DNA of 64,000 nt from Ashinkailepas kermadecensis (taxonomy: Eukaryota > Arthropoda > Thecostraca > Neolepadidae): NCBI GenBank assembly GCA_034440615.1, contig JAOTOM010004340.1, positions 197,501 to 261,500 of the forward strand, in the 5' to 3' direction. Positions 23,936 to 36,718 of the stretch are shown in pieces (the first letter of the stretch is position 1; each line of letters opens with the position of its first letter). The position numbers and the translations under genes are program-made. Under the pieces are notes generated by a model that saw only the letters and a list, made by a program, of their open reading frames with translations, was not told the origin of the DNA and ran no database searches.

Positions 23936-24595
23936 CGCCGCCAAGCCATCGCGATCGGTGACGCAGGTGGCATCGGAGTCGGCGAAAATAAACGCCGCCA
24001 AGGCCAACGGCGTCGGTGGCGGCGGCGCTGTGCGGCGATGCACCGCCGTGATGCACCTGGCAGCTCCTAGCCAGCAGCCAGCAGCCAGCAGCCAGCAGCC
24101 AGCAGCCGCGCCTGACACTGACCCACTTCCCAGCGTCGAACACGACGGCAGGACAGCCGCGTCTCGGCAGGTGAGCCGGCGCCGCCTCGGTCATGCGTGA
24201 GGGTCGAGACAGGTGTGGTAGGTGGGACACTGTGTGACCGAGACATCTGGTGTTGATCACCTTCTCAGATCGAAGTGTCTGTGGTGTTCCCCTGGCTGGC
24301 AACTGCTCCCGGTATGTCACCGGTACACCTGAAGGCGTGATCTCAGAACGGAATCTGAACAACAGGTCACGGGCGCCGCCACGACTTCATCAAATGAGGT
24401 GGCAAGACGGAGGCGGGGCTCCCGTCGTCGAATCGCACGCCCCCGTTCGACCTCTTGGGGCTGCACGCTCCTGGTGGAGCCACTACAAATCTCTAAGAAT
24501 CATCTCTACTCGGAGAGGACTGGTGGCTTCGAAGCTTTCGATATGATCTCTATCGGCCGACTAGGTTGCCACAGTCGAAGGGTGGGAGACGATGA
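23936..24595. other. No gene; short CAGCAGC repeat
   Basis: GC-rich single-copy-looking sequence. About six cagcagc units occur at 24062-24105. Short frames exist on both strands without recognisable domains. Confidence 0.4.
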
Positions 24596-24603
24596 TGCAA
24601 GAG

Positions 24604-26755
24604 CAGTTGCGAGTACCGAAGGGAGGGTATGGGACAAATATCCCTCGAAGGTGGTGCGCCCCAGGAATCGTGTCGCGGCCCCCCAAAATCGCGCTGGAGC
24701 CTATCGGGCTTCCAAAAATTCGCACCGGTGACCACAAATACATGGAGCAGAGGTGAAAAACTGGCGACGGGACAGAAAATCGTACCGCCCCTACCACCAA
24801 AAACGCGCTGGGCCCCTAAATTCTCGTCCGACTCCCATAAATTTGCATCCAGCTAAGTCTAGCAGGTCGTCAAAACTCAGGCCGGAGCCCTAACGTCTTA
24901 CCTGCGCCCACAAAAATGACCTGGGGCATCACACTATGCCATCTGGCACCCAAAATATTGACGTCGAGGACCCAACGAAATACAGCGGGCTCGAAAACTC
25001 GCGCCAGGGCCGACAATCATGCCGTGATGTCTATTAGAATCGCGTTGGAGTCAAAATTTATCGTCAGAACCCCAAAATCCGAGTCGGGGCCTGCAACAAA
25101 TACAACGGGGTCTCGAAAACTCCCGGAAGGGCCAGACAACCCACTTCAGGGTCCAGAAATTCGCGTCTGGACACGAAAGTTGTCACCGGGACCCTTACAA
25201 GTCGCACTGGGGATCAACATTTATCGTCGGGGTCCCAAATACATACAGCATGGCCATACAAATCGCATCGGGATCCGAAAAAAGTTAATCAGGCTCGATC
25301 CTCCCCCAAACAAGGATTCTGCAGAAAAAAAAACTACTCCCGGGCCAGGAGAATCGCCCTGGAGTCAAACAAAATCAGGCCAGATGTCTCCAAAAATCGC
25401 ATAGGGCGCCGAACAAACTTACCGAAGTTGATGTAATCGCGGCAGGCACACATATATGGCGCATGGGGCCAGATAAATCAAGCCGAGTTTCGAGAACTCC
25501 AGAAGAGGTTCGGAAAAACGCACCGAGCCCAAAAAATCCGTTGGGTCCCAAGTACCACGAGCCTGGGACGACAAAATCGCTCCGGAACCCCGAGAAATCG
25601 CACCGGAGCCCCCTCACTGATCGCGGTGAGCCCCAAATATTTGAGTTGGGGGCCAAGTAAACGCAGCCCGGCCTTAAAAGCACAACAGGAGGCCGAATAC
25701 GCACCGTGGTCCTCCAAAGCACACCGTCTCGCAGAAAGCGACATAGTCTTAAAACATGCTCTGGACCATAAATAGCACATTGGGAGCAATCAAACACACA
25801 TCGGAGGCTCTGGAAGCACTCCGGGGCCACAGGGACAGCATGAGGGTTTCAAAAACAGGCTGGGGCTTGCAAAAACGACATTGTTCTAAAAAGAACAAAA
25901 AGACACGCCGGGTATTAACTAAATACATCGGAGACTTCGAAAATGCGCCGATCTCTCAAAATCATCGTGAGTTCACAAAAAAGCAACCAAGCCATACAAA
26001 AACGCCGGGGTCACGAAAACGTGCCGGGCCCCTCACAAAAATGCATTGGGGCCCTAAAAGACATCGGTCAACGAAGAGCTACGCAATGGGCGAAAAAGAA
26101 CGCCCAACCAGCGCCTCGGTTCGGTAACCAATCTAGGAGCATACGCATTAAATCTCAGCGGCGTATTCGACGTTCTTCCACACCGGAAAATGTGGGAAGA
26201 AGAGAAATAATTATCGAATTGAAGTAATCGAATAGTTCCAATGAAACCGACACCAAACATTGTATGACGTGAAGCATGGCACAAGTCTATCATGTGGCGG
26301 AAATTAGCAAAACGTATGATGTCTAGCAGAAACCACAGAATCGCAAGAAAGTGGCGAATGCGCCGAATGCTTAAGGCGGATGTAAAGTGCACGAATGTCG
26401 GCGTGGTAGCGATCGGACGCTATGAACTGAAGTTCGTGAAATATAAGTTTACATTTTTTAACGATTTGCACAAGTGTAATTTCAGCAACGTGAGCTGACT
26501 TATCAAGGAATGGCAAACAAACTTTGAACAGGAGGAGGGGATTGAAATTTGGGGTGACTTATAAGCGATGGAGGTAGATTGGGCCCGCTCCACAGGTATA
26601 TTGAGTTGGTCACTAATTATTTTGATACAAATGGGCCTCTTTAAAACAAAGTAGTGGTCGAAATCAAGGGACTTAAAAAATGGAGAAGGTGGGCTTCCTC
26701 AAAATCCGTTTGAGCTGTCCGCCCCTTCCTGACACAAATCCTAGGTACACTACTG
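24604..26755 (+). mobile_element. R1 dispersed element copy 3 with 8-bp target duplication
   Basis: The left end is CAGTTGCGAGTACCGAAGGG and the right end, reverse complemented, is CAGTAGTGTACC. The flanks tgcaagag (24596-24603) and tgcaagcg (26756-26763) match at 7 of 8 positions, as expected for an aged hAT target duplication. The interior is the degenerate ~20-25 bp unit series. The part 25660-26760 aligns with 3050-3968 of copy 1. No transposase frame is present. Confidence 0.7.
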
Positions 26756-26763
26756 TGCAAGCG

Positions 26764-27424
26764 TGTCTTAATGGATAGCAGGTGAGCTAGGTCGGTATAG
26801 GTCAGATAGGAGCTCAGCTTGTTCCAGGTTTGTTGTGGACTTAAACATTATAATGGGGTGGGGTTGGGGTCACGCGTCCAGGAAGCGTTATTTTTTGTTT
26901 GTTCCGAGGAGCGCCGCTGATCTAGAAAAAAAAACTCCAAGTGGTACACTTGAACTTCCTCGAAACTCTCATACTCTCAAAGTGGCACCTTTTCCTGAAT
27001 ATGTAGAGCACTCGATGCCTTCGGAAGGGCACATCCAGCTGATATAATTATTATTCGGGGGGAGGGGGAGCGTGGGTGCAGCTTGACTTTCCCAGTGGTG
27101 CACCGTCCTCCCTATCAGGTCGCGCCGTTCTCCGATCTGGAGCACACGTCCGCAGTGCCTCCGCCCCTTCCGGATCCGTCAATCGCCTTTGGCTAGGACA
27201 ATGGCTTCAGCTCTAACTTGAAATAATCAAAACGTGAAGGTGATGTGGGTTTCGTCAACACAGCCGGGCAGGAATGTGGGAATCGCCAACACCGCCGGGC
27301 AGGAGAGAACATTTCCACACCCCTGCCCGGCTGTTGAGGGGCGCTCCTGCGTTCCACCCATTCCCTTCGAACAGTTAAAAGTTATTGAAACCAGAATTGG
27401 CACGTGTGAAACCACGTGTGCTAC
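26764..27424. other. No gene recognised
   Basis: Mixed-composition sequence with a G-rich stretch near 27055-27075. No supported frame or RNA gene. Confidence 0.4.
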
Positions 27425-27785
27425 GTGTCGCTGATCTTCCTCGCTTGCCAGATCTGTTCTGGGCCACGTGTCGCCGATCTGCCTCGCATGCCAGATCCGT
27501 TCTGGGCCACGTGTCTCTGATCTGCCTCGCTTGCCAGATCTGTTCTGGGCCACGTGTCGCCGATCTGCCTCGCATGCCAGATCCGTTCTGGGCCATGTGT
27601 CTCTGATCTGCCTCGCTTGCCAGATCCGTTCTGGGCCACGTGTCGCTGATCTGCCTCGCATGCCATATCCGTTCTGGGCCGCGTGTCGCTGATCTGCCTC
27701 GCATGCCAGATCCGTTCTGGGCCACGTGTCTCTGATCTGCCTCGCATGCCAGACCCGTTCTGGGCCGCGTGTCGCTGATCTGGCC
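27425..27785 (+). repeat. Minisatellite, 43-bp unit, ~8 copies
   Basis: The unit contains gatctgcctcgcatgccaga and gttctgggccacgtgtc. The start positions 27481, 27524, 27567 and 27610 give exactly 43 bases. Confidence 0.95.
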
Positions 27786-28534
27786 GGCGGGCTCTGACCA
27801 GCACCACTACGACTGCTGCCAAGTACTGCTGACACTGAGCCAGACCCCGCTCCGCCGGTGAGTTCACTGCCAGCAGGACCTGGGGCGCTGTGGAGCGCGC
27901 AGCACGGTAAACAGACGCGCCTCAGAAGCAGAACTGGCCATTTCGACACGGCCCCGGTGTGGGAGGGGGCGGCTTTTAAATAACTGGTGCCAACATACAC
28001 TGGACGCGCAAAATCTGGTCACTTAGCCATGCGCAAGAAGCCCGGTTGACACCAGTTCAGTTCGACTTAATTCAGTGGATAACGAATACTTTCAAACAAG
28101 AAGATAATGCATGATTTATTAGATCAGGGGAACAAAATTTCGTTGCTAGGCGAATGCACAAGTTCAAATTTGACTGAAGTTCCAAATTTCCATACTGGTG
28201 CAGATCTTAAGGGTGGGGGCAGAGTCTTCATTCTGGAGTTGGTGCTAAAAGTTAGTCCGCCTGCTGTGTTGCCAGTTATCCGTTTCACACGGCAGTTATT
28301 AGAAGCGTTTTTTGTTTGCTTGTTCAGGTTTCTCTATTACATTTCCATTCATTTTAAATCAACTGACCAAACTCAACAACGAATGAAGACACGTTTGCTG
28401 ACATATTCCTGTGCAGAAGTGGGAAAGGTGGCATGGGTGTCTGGGTGGCACTTTGTTAACCTGATGAGCGATGCCAAGAATGATGCCTGTGTGAAGCGAT
28501 ACCATGAATCATGTCTGGATGAGCGAGGACAAGA
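27786..28534. other. No gene recognised
   Basis: Single-copy-looking sequence between two minisatellites. Open frames here run into the arrays and show no domain. Confidence 0.4.
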
Positions 28535-28905
28535 GATATGGGCCTGCCCTGCTGCAGGCGCAGGATGCCCTGTTATGGGGCTGTCCTGCTGCAGGCGCAG
28601 GATTCCCTACTATGGGACTGTCCTGCTGCAGGCGCAGGATGCCCTGTTATGGCCTATCCTGCTGCAGGCGCAGGATGCCCTGTTATGGGGTTTGCCTGCT
28701 GCAGGCCCAGGATGCCCTGTTATGGCCTGTCCTGCTGCAGGCCCAGGATGCCCTGTTATGGCCTGTCCTGCTGCAGGCTCAGGATGCCCTACTATGGGAC
28801 TGTCCTGCTGCAGGCCCAGGATGCCCTGTTATGGCCTGTCCTGCTGCAGGCCCAGGATGACCTGTTATGGGCCTGTCCTGCTGCAGGCGCAGGACCGGCT
28901 ACCAT
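28535..28905 (+). repeat. Minisatellite, ~36-bp unit, ~10 copies
   Basis: The unit contains cctgctgcaggcgcaggatg and ccctgttatgg. Each copy includes the palindrome ctgcag. Length variants of one or two G occur between units. Confidence 0.9.
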
Positions 28906-29026
28906 GCTTCGACAGGGAACGTGTGGACCGACGGCAACTTCGCTCTCCCTGCGGCCGGCCGGCCAATACATGTACCTTATTGCATTCAATTTGCGCAAAA
29001 TGCGCAAGTACAGGAACATCAGAAAT

Positions 29027-31540
29027 ATACAGTGATAAATTAATAGTGTCCAGACTTAATAAGAGTCACAGTGGCCCATCTGGGTTAAGCCTGAAAAAAA
29101 GAAGATAGTATATGCCTGGGCAAAAAGACACTCATTACTACAATCAACGCCACATCCCAAATCCCAAAGAAACTATCCACCAACGTCACACACAGCCATC
29201 AGTACCTGTCTACCTCACACATCCAGCCCATTCACTCCATCCCGCGTAACACACGCGTGATTCGAGTGCCTTACCAAAATTTCCAAACTCCATCCATGCC
29301 TGCTACAAGGGTCATGTACAGTGTACTACTAGCATAAATCTCACCTCATCCACCGCTAACAAGAACTCAATAACAAGATTTTTCCAGCCTAAAAATTGAC
29401 CACCATTTAAAAAAAAAAATTTAATGAGGGACTCCCCAAACATCAGCGGACAGCTTATTCCATTGATCAACCACCCTTTGACCGAAAACCTGTTGTCGTT
29501 TAACTGCTTTATACCTTGACTTGTCGAACTTGAATTGATGACCCCTATATGATACTCTAAATAGAAAGGCATCATTCAGATAAACTTTATCTAAAACTTT
29601 AGCGATGTTATGCATGTCAATCATAACACCCTTAATATTATATGCTTGAGTGAGTCAAATATAAAGTCATACGCCTTTCTCCGTGTTCTAAGTTGCCTAG
29701 ACCACTGATGAATCTAGTGGCTTTGCGCTGCACTCTTTCTACATATTTATATTCTTTTCGAGTAACGGCTCCATGCATGTACATAATATTCCAAGTGGTG
29801 CCGCACATAGTCTAAGGTTGGTTTTTCATGACTTCCTTGCTCTTATACCTCACACTCCTTTTAATGATTCGCAACATTCCGATTGACTGGCTCCTAGCCG
29901 ATATGCATTGCTTTGTTTTCTGCTTTAACACGCGCCCTGGAGGGCCTCTGAAAATTACGCGCACTGGAGGGGGGGGCGGATTCGGCCCCACCCCTAAGAT
30001 CTCGGCTCCTATTAAAGCTGGAGGAACGAAATTCACAGGATAGAGGGGTACGGTAGGGAACTCTGTCGTGTGAATATTTCATGACCTTAGGTCAATATCT
30101 TCAAGATCAAATGAGGTCACATTTGGCAACATTTTCTTGTTTTGCGTGGCTTGGCCTGCCATTGTTATTGATCGCTGTGATTGTGTTTATATGCTCCAAA
30201 ATGGGCATCAATGATGTTTTGGACATTACTAATAATGCCATACAGATGCTAGAGCCGACATTTGACCTCAGGTCACCTATATAACAGCACTTTATCAGGT
30301 CAGTTACCTATTCGAGTTACCGGAACCGGGCCGCCCGCCCGACTGCTCCGTCGGGCAGCTCGGCGCAGTCGGCTTCGCGAAGAAAGGAGTGAAGTACATA
30401 AATACAGTATGGAAACCCAATGACAAACAGTACAAATGACAAACAGTAGTGCATTTATGACAACATTCCAGTTGATCAAGTTTGGTTCCATTAACCTGTC
30501 ATGAACTTGACCTGACTTGACCTCGGTGACCTAACATGACCTTGAAACTATGTAGCATATCAATATACATCAAACAAGTCGCTAGTGTGGCCAAGAACAC
30601 TTCCCTTTTACGAATATACGGGAAGCACATCAGCGCCGATTTTTGTGGTCTGGCGCTAAGAAAAGTTTTGTTTCTAACGACCCCTAACATGAAAAAAATT
30701 CGGCCAATTTCCATTTTTCTTACTTTAAACGACGCGCCGGTCATTTCTAAGCAGGTACGCAGAAAATCGCGTATATCGACGGGTAAAATCTGCAGTTATG
30801 TACGAAAAACCGGATGGGTGGGCGGATTTCGCCCCTCCCCTCCAGTGCGCGTGTTAAGGTCATTTAAGACTAACACACATACGTTTCTTTCCTCTTCGAC
30901 AACATCGAATTCCCTACCTCCCATTGCGTATTTGAAGGCCTCACATCCAGGACCCAGACGCATCACCTTGCACTTTTCATAGTTGAAATGCATCTGCCAT
31001 TGATCAGATTCTTTAGATCCTCCAATCTAAATCAATATAAACATTCTTTAGATCCTCTAAGTCTAATTGAATATTACAAGATTGATCACTACTTAGCCAG
31101 CTTGATGTCATTAGCAAATTTGAACATCCTATTCTTCAGCCCTACCTCAATGTTGTTCACACAGATGATACAGAGAAGTGAACCTAGAACGGAGTCCTGC
31201 GACGCTCCGCTCAGAACATCCATCCAGATTTACATCCATTTCACACTGTTTATTTCCGTCCCCTTAACCATGCTTCAATCCAACCTAGAACTTTTCCATC
31301 AATCCCATGCTGCTCTAGTTGATGTATTACACGCCAGTGTGGAACCTTATCAAAAGCTTTGTCAAAGTATAAGTGGACAACATCAAACCTGCTTTGATTG
31401 TTTACTTCTTTGATATTCCTTAAAATGTTGTGCCTATTTAGATGAGTATGAACATTATCTTTGACCAGTTGTTTTAAGTACCTTGCAAACAATTCAGGTG
31501 AGACTGACTGGCTTGTAATTTCCCACACACTTAATGCTTA
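29027..31540 (-). mobile_element. Third LINE fragment (CR1-type), minus strand, split by a TTAA element
   Basis: The 3' end (29050-29100) shares the gggcttaacccagatgggcc-type word with the 3' end of the right-edge LINE. Reverse transcriptase pieces read on the minus strand: YFDKAFDKVPHW near 31330, KCKVM near 30970, then, after the inserted element, RMLRIIKRSV-like and RGHQFKFDKSRYK near 29540. The pieces on either side of 29925-30857 join logically in the order of the intact protein. There are many stops and frameshifts, and the subfamily is more diverged than copies 1 and 2. Confidence 0.75.
29925..30857 (+). mobile_element. TTAA-flanked non-autonomous DNA transposon, copy B (933 bp), nested in LINE
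   Basis: TTAA occurs at 29925-29928 and 30854-30857, with ends CACGCGCCCTGGAGGG and, reverse complemented, CACGCGCACTGGAGGG. It is the inverse-oriented relative of 17411-18348. It interrupts the reverse transcriptase remnant between the KCKVM region and the following RMLG-like region, so it inserted after the LINE. Confidence 0.85.
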
Positions 31541-32401
31541 TAATTGTGAATAATAATAGTGAATAGTGAATAGCAAATGGTGAAACGTGATGATACATAT
31601 TTCCCAGTTCGTCCTTTTCTCCCCGCCTCCGGCCACATCTCTCTGGCGCGCGTCTGAGTTCACGCCGTTAGTAACATTCAGCATAATCGTTCTTATAAAA
31701 GCCACGAGAGCACTTCGAGGTGCTCGAATTGTCTGTATCTCTGGATCGCATGTGCCCGAGTTAAGAAACAAATGCCTATTCAGCACAACACAAGTATATT
31801 ACATGTACTAGATTGCACAACGTTCTTTCTTAGTCGGGTGCCACTTATTCTGGCACTCAGATATTTTTTCCAACTTATCCCCACCTTTCCGCACACTGTA
31901 AGAACAACATTCACGCACAACATGTCGTTTATGGAACGGCAAATAGTTGCATTGATTGTGCACAGCCATAGTACATAAGAGTGAGTCTGCAGTGTTGTTA
32001 GGTGTTGCCACAATTATTGTCAACGTAGCTGAGTTCACGAAGTTTCATATTAACCTGCATATAGCATGAATCAATGAGCAATGATCACTCATGCGACCGG
32101 AACTTTCATCCAGGAATTTGCACGATATTTTGGCAATTGCGAACTGCATATGCTCCTTCACTGCAAGCAAAGTTCCATATCTGGGTTATACCGGTGGAGA
32201 TGGACTATGGATGGATGCATTGGATGGACTGCGGGATTGGAAGGAATCAGCGGAGGGGGAAGATTGAAGATTGTGATTTTTGTCCTGCTTATTTCCACTA
32301 GTGGAGCTTTCAAACACCAATTCAAAATATATGGTGGTGCATTGGCATTGCCTGGTGATTTTGGGGGTGCTCTTCCAATGGGTGCATCCAATGGGTGCAT
32401 C
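31541..32401. other. No gene recognised
   Basis: AT-rich sequence with short frames only. The last ~50 bases contain a duplicated gggtgcatc word leading into the minisatellite. Confidence 0.4.
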
Positions 32402-33270
32402 AGGGTGACACCGCACAGCCGTCACGCCACCAGAGTGACAACCGCACAGCCGTCACGCCACCAGAGTGACACCGCGACACCGTCACGCCACCAGTGACAC
32501 CGCGACACCGTCACGCCACCAGAGTGACACCGCACAGCCGTCACGCCACCAGAGTGACAACCGCACAGCCGTCACGCCACCAGAGTGACACCGCGACACC
32601 GTCACGCCACCGAGTGACACCGCGACACCGTCACGCCACCAGAGTGACAACCGCACAGCCGTCACGCCACCAGAGTGACACCGCACAGCCGTCACGCCAC
32701 CAGAGTGACACCGCACAGCCGTCACGCCACCAGAGTAACACCGCGACACCGTCACGCCACCGAGTGACACCGCGACACCGTCACGCCACCAGAGTGACAC
32801 CGCACAGCCGTCACGCCACCAGAGTGACACCGCGACACCGTCACGCAAACAGAGTGACAACCGCGACAGCCGTCACGCCACCAGAGTGACACCGCGACAC
32901 CGTCACGCCACCAGAGTGACACCGCGACACCGTCACGCAAACAGAGTGACAACCGCACAGCCGTCACGCCACCAGAGTGACACCGCGACACCGTCACGCC
33001 ACCGAGTGACACCGCGACACCGTCACGCCACCAGAGTGACACCGCACAGCCGTCACGCCACCAGAGTGACACCGCGACACCGTCACGCCACCAGTGACAC
33101 CGCGACACCGTCACGCCACCAGAGTGACACCGCACAGCCGTCACGCCACCAGAGTGACAACCGCACAGCCGTCACGCCACCAGAGTGACACCGCGACACC
33201 GTCACGCCACCGAGTGACACCGCGACACCGTCACGCCACCAGTGACACCGCGACACCGTCACGCAAACAG
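32402..33270 (+). repeat. Minisatellite, 28-31 bp unit (mostly 30), ~29 copies
   Basis: The unit contains cgtcacgccaccagagtgac and either accgcgacac or accgcacagc. The two variants alternate irregularly, and some units use gcaaac instead of gccacc. Confidence 0.95.
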
Positions 33271-33597
33271 GCCGTTTTGTTATCCGTCCGACGGGAAGCC
33301 GGGCGACGCGCTATCATGTGCTGCCCATCTGGCCACGCAACTACCACATTCAGCTATCTATTGTATCGTTCAGACCGGGCCATACACTGGCGGCTCAGTC
33401 AGTTGACGTGGCTCACGCTGGGTGACACAGCACACAGCACACAGCACACACGCACACACGTCTACGGCTCTGTTTGGAGCTGCTGGAGCACAGCAGCGGA
33501 AAGATGATTTTGGGGGGGCTCATTGGACCGGTCTGACCGGTCGAATGGTCTGAGCGGTCAAAAATTATCGTCACTTACGGAAAATACAATTCCCGCC

Positions 33598-33732
33598 ATG
33601 AAAAATACGCAGTGTCGTAGTTCGGGTTGCAAAAACATTCTTCGCCCACGGAAAATCGTGCGTTTTTTTCCTGAAGCGCGACGGCTATTTCCGGACGAAA
33701 AATACGACAGGATGGATGACTTCATACCCAGG
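33598..33732 (+). CDS. Possible first exon with THAP-like zinc-finger start
   Basis: The ATG at 33598 sits in a good initiation context (cccgccATGa). The peptide begins MKNTQCRSSGCKN and has VRFFPEARR shortly after. This resembles the N-terminus of THAP domains (C-x(2-4)-C ... F-x-FP), DNA-binding modules found in transposase-derived genes. The second zinc pair (C-x2-H) is not in the frame. A splice-donor-like CAG|GTGCAA lies at 33730-33732, so the rest could be on a later exon, but I could not identify that exon. It may equally be a fossil piece or chance. Confidence 0.25.
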
Positions 33733-33839
33733 TGCAAATTTCTTAGGCATATCAGGCTTATTATAACTGTGTTTATTTATGTGCTTTCCTTCGCCATTTA
33801 TTTAATATTAATTGTTGCTTTGAACGGATGAAGATTCAC

Positions 33840-34935
33840 ACCATGGTGTATTTTATTTGCAATATCTGCGAATGCGCCAGAAGTTTCCGCAATTTTTCGT
33901 TCTGCTAAGGGCCATGTCGCCGGGAAGATCGAATCCTTCAGTCATGTTGATAGCCGTGCGTTCAGGTAACAATTTCGCTGTGCATAAAACGCTTAGTCAG
34001 AGAACAAGAGGAAAGAGTTTATTATTTTCATGAGACATCACACAGTTGGAAACATTGCTGGTTTTACAGTGGTCATCGGTTTTGCATCATCCAACATACA
34101 TGCACGTGGGTTTTAGCATTTATGCCATGGGAAGGTTGGGGTTAGGTTGCACTATAAAGAAAGAAGTGTTGTGACCTTCATGTCACATCCAAGGCCCATC
34201 CTTATTGGTCCATTGCGAGTTCCATCATGCCTGCGATGTCAAATGGTGCTATCGCAGGCAGGAGCGCATTTTATCGTGTTTGATTTCAACTTTCTAATGC
34301 ATGGCATTTTATCAAAAGAATTGCAATGACGAAGAATGCTTGGTTTCACCTCAGGAACTCCAAAAACATAGCTAATCCATATTGAAAATTGTCAATTTCC
34401 AACCCAGTCTTCATCATTCGTTACTCAAATGGCAGGTAGCAACCTAACTCAACGCAGCCCATCCTACATTTGGCAGGTAGCAATGGCAGGTACAAATGGC
34501 AGGTAGCAACCTAACTCAACGCAGCCCATCTTACATTTGGTTGCCTGCTACCTGTCATATTCTAGTTTTCCACACCTCCTTATATCATAGGCTTCATGCC
34601 ACCCTGCCAGATCAGGTTATGTTAGGTTGGCGAGAGCTAAGCTTAGCATAGCTTAGGATAGGTGCAGATCTGATGCTTTCTACCATTCTGGCATTCATCT
34701 GCAAGTGCCAGTTTTATGCCATCAAAATGTCATGCAAAAATTATGGAGTTTGGTTAGGTTAGTTTAGTGACAATTACCATATATTTTAAATCATCGAACA
34801 TCACGAAAAGATCCATCCCCGAAGACAAACCTTTTGTGATGTCTGCCTTTGCAAAACTTCCTATCATGCATTTCTAGATATCAACAATATCTCCATCTTT
34901 TTTGGACATAGACATGGGTGGGAAAAGTCACGCGG
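33840..34935. other. No gene; one local direct duplication
   Basis: A ~50-base segment with ggcaggtagcaacctaactc is repeated at about 34433 and 34498. GGTTAGGTT-like words occur near 34620 and 34755. Nothing coding is supported. Confidence 0.45.
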
Positions 34936-35073
34936 CACGTCTGGCCACATGCAGCCGTACAGTCATACCAACGTCTGGCCACATGCAGCCGTACAGTCAT
35001 ACCAACGTCTGGCCACATGCAGCCGTACAGTCATACCAACGTCTGGCCACATGCAGCCGTACAGTCATACCAA
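34936..35073 (+). repeat. Minisatellite, 35-bp unit, 4 near-identical copies
   Basis: The unit contains cgtctggccacatgcagccg and tacagtcatacca. The copies are almost identical, suggesting recent expansion. Confidence 0.95.
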
Positions 35074-35609
35074 AGTTGTCCAGATTTATAATGGGGCCAA
35101 TGAATATTGATTGAAAAAATGGCATAAAGACACACCAACTTTGACTGTAATCAACATTTTGTCAACCAACCTGAACTGTGATCTACTCAATCGGGTTTGT
35201 GGTTTTTTAGAACTCCACATCAAACTTTCTTTCCAGCATCATTCGGTAATATATAAAGCTGGCATGAATGCCCTGAGTTTTTGTCGGAAGGGAATAACCG
35301 CGTGATGAAAAAAAAAATGTGTGGTACTACCGTATTATTTCACAAATTGTTCTGAAGAATTTGACGGGCTTGTGATTGAAAACTACACATAATAAAACAG
35401 CATGACATTTATGGGGTCGATATAGCTTTTGTAGCGTATCTTACCTTCAGCAGAATCCCTTCAATCTTCAGCTGCTCTCGCTCGCTCTTACTCATACGCT
35501 TCACACATAACGACCATCCTACCTTTATTGTTACATTGTTGCATGCAACAAATAACATTAAATATTGCCTTGCATATTAACTATTTCCTTTTGCTCAAAT
35601 ACAAATGCG
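35074..35609. other. No gene recognised
   Basis: AT-rich spacer between minisatellites; only short frames. Confidence 0.4.
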
Positions 35610-36600
35610 AGGTACCAGGTGAAGTCGTGTACCATTAGTGTAGGCGAGGCACCAGTTCGGGTGGTGTGTGACCAGCGTAGACGAGGCACCAGGTCGGGTG
35701 GTGTGTCACCAGTGTAGGCGAGGCACCAGGCCAGGTGGTGTGTCACCAGTGTAGGCGAGGCACCAGGTCAGGTTGAGTGTCACCAGTGTAGGCGAGTCAC
35801 CAGGCCAGGTGGTGTGTCACCAGCGTAGGCGAGGCACCAGGCCAGGTGGTGTGTCACCAGTGTAGGCGAGGCACCAGGCCAGGTGGTGTGTCACCAGTGT
35901 AGGCGAGGCACCAGGTCGGGTGGTGTGTCACCAGTGTAGGCGAGGCACCAGGCCAGGTGGTGTGTCACCAGTGTAGGCGAGGCACCAGGCCAGGTTGAGT
36001 GTCACCAGTGTAGGCGAGGCACCAGGCCAGGTGGTGTGTCACCAGTGTAGGCGAGGCACCAGGTCGGGTGGTGTGTCACCAGTGTAGGAGAGTCACCAGG
36101 CCAGGTGGTGTGTCACCAGCGTAGGCGAGGCACCAGGCCAGGTGGTGTGTCACCAGTGTAGGCGAGGCACCAGGCCAGGTGGTGTGTCACCAGTGTAGGC
36201 GAGGCACCAGGCCAGGTGGTGTGTCACCAGTGTAGGAGAGTCACCAGGCCAGGTGGTGTGTCACCAGCGTAGGCGAGGCACCAGGCCAGGTGGTGTGTCA
36301 CCAGTGTAGGCGAGGCACCAGGCCAGGTGGTGTGTCACCAGTGTAGGCGAGGCACCAGGCCAGGTGGTGTGTCACCAGCGTAGGCGAGGCACCAGGCCAG
36401 GTGGTGTGTCACCAGTGTAGGCGAGGCACCAGGCCAGGTGGTGTGTCACCAGTGTAGGCGAGGCACCAGGCCAGGTGGTGTGTCACCAGTGTAGGAGAGT
36501 CACCAGGCCAGGTGGTGTGTCACCAGCGTAGGCGAGGCACCAGGCCAGGTTGAGTGTCACCGGTGTAGGCGAGTCACCAGTGTAGGTGAGACGCCACGCC
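35610..36600 (+). repeat. Minisatellite, 37-bp unit, ~26 copies
   Basis: The unit contains gtaggcgaggcaccaggcc and aggtggtgtgtcaccag. A multi-unit pattern (gagtcaccagg variant followed by an agcgtaggc variant) recurs, indicating higher-order amplification. Confidence 0.95.
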
Positions 36601-36718
36601 TGGCTCTCGGAACTGGCAGACAGCCATGTGTGATGCGGACAGGTCTTTGTTCGGGCGGTAGCGGCGGCGGCGGTGGCCTGCCACCATGTGCATCATTCGG
36701 CGAATCGGTTCAGGATGC

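Noticed and set aside
21740..24118. 792-codon minus-strand frame with a hydrophobic start
   Set aside because: It is almost entirely the 24-bp GC-rich array. Several frames and both strands are open there, and unit length changes shift the peptide between three repeat motifs, so no single protein is conserved.
27227..28000. 257-codon minus-strand frame with an apparently unique N-terminus
   Set aside because: Two thirds of it is the 43-bp minisatellite cycling through three phases. The N-terminal 90 residues show no domain or splice support.
32402..33270. CRISPR-like regular repeat spacing
   Set aside because: The units are contiguous near-identical copies without unique spacers, and the context is eukaryotic.
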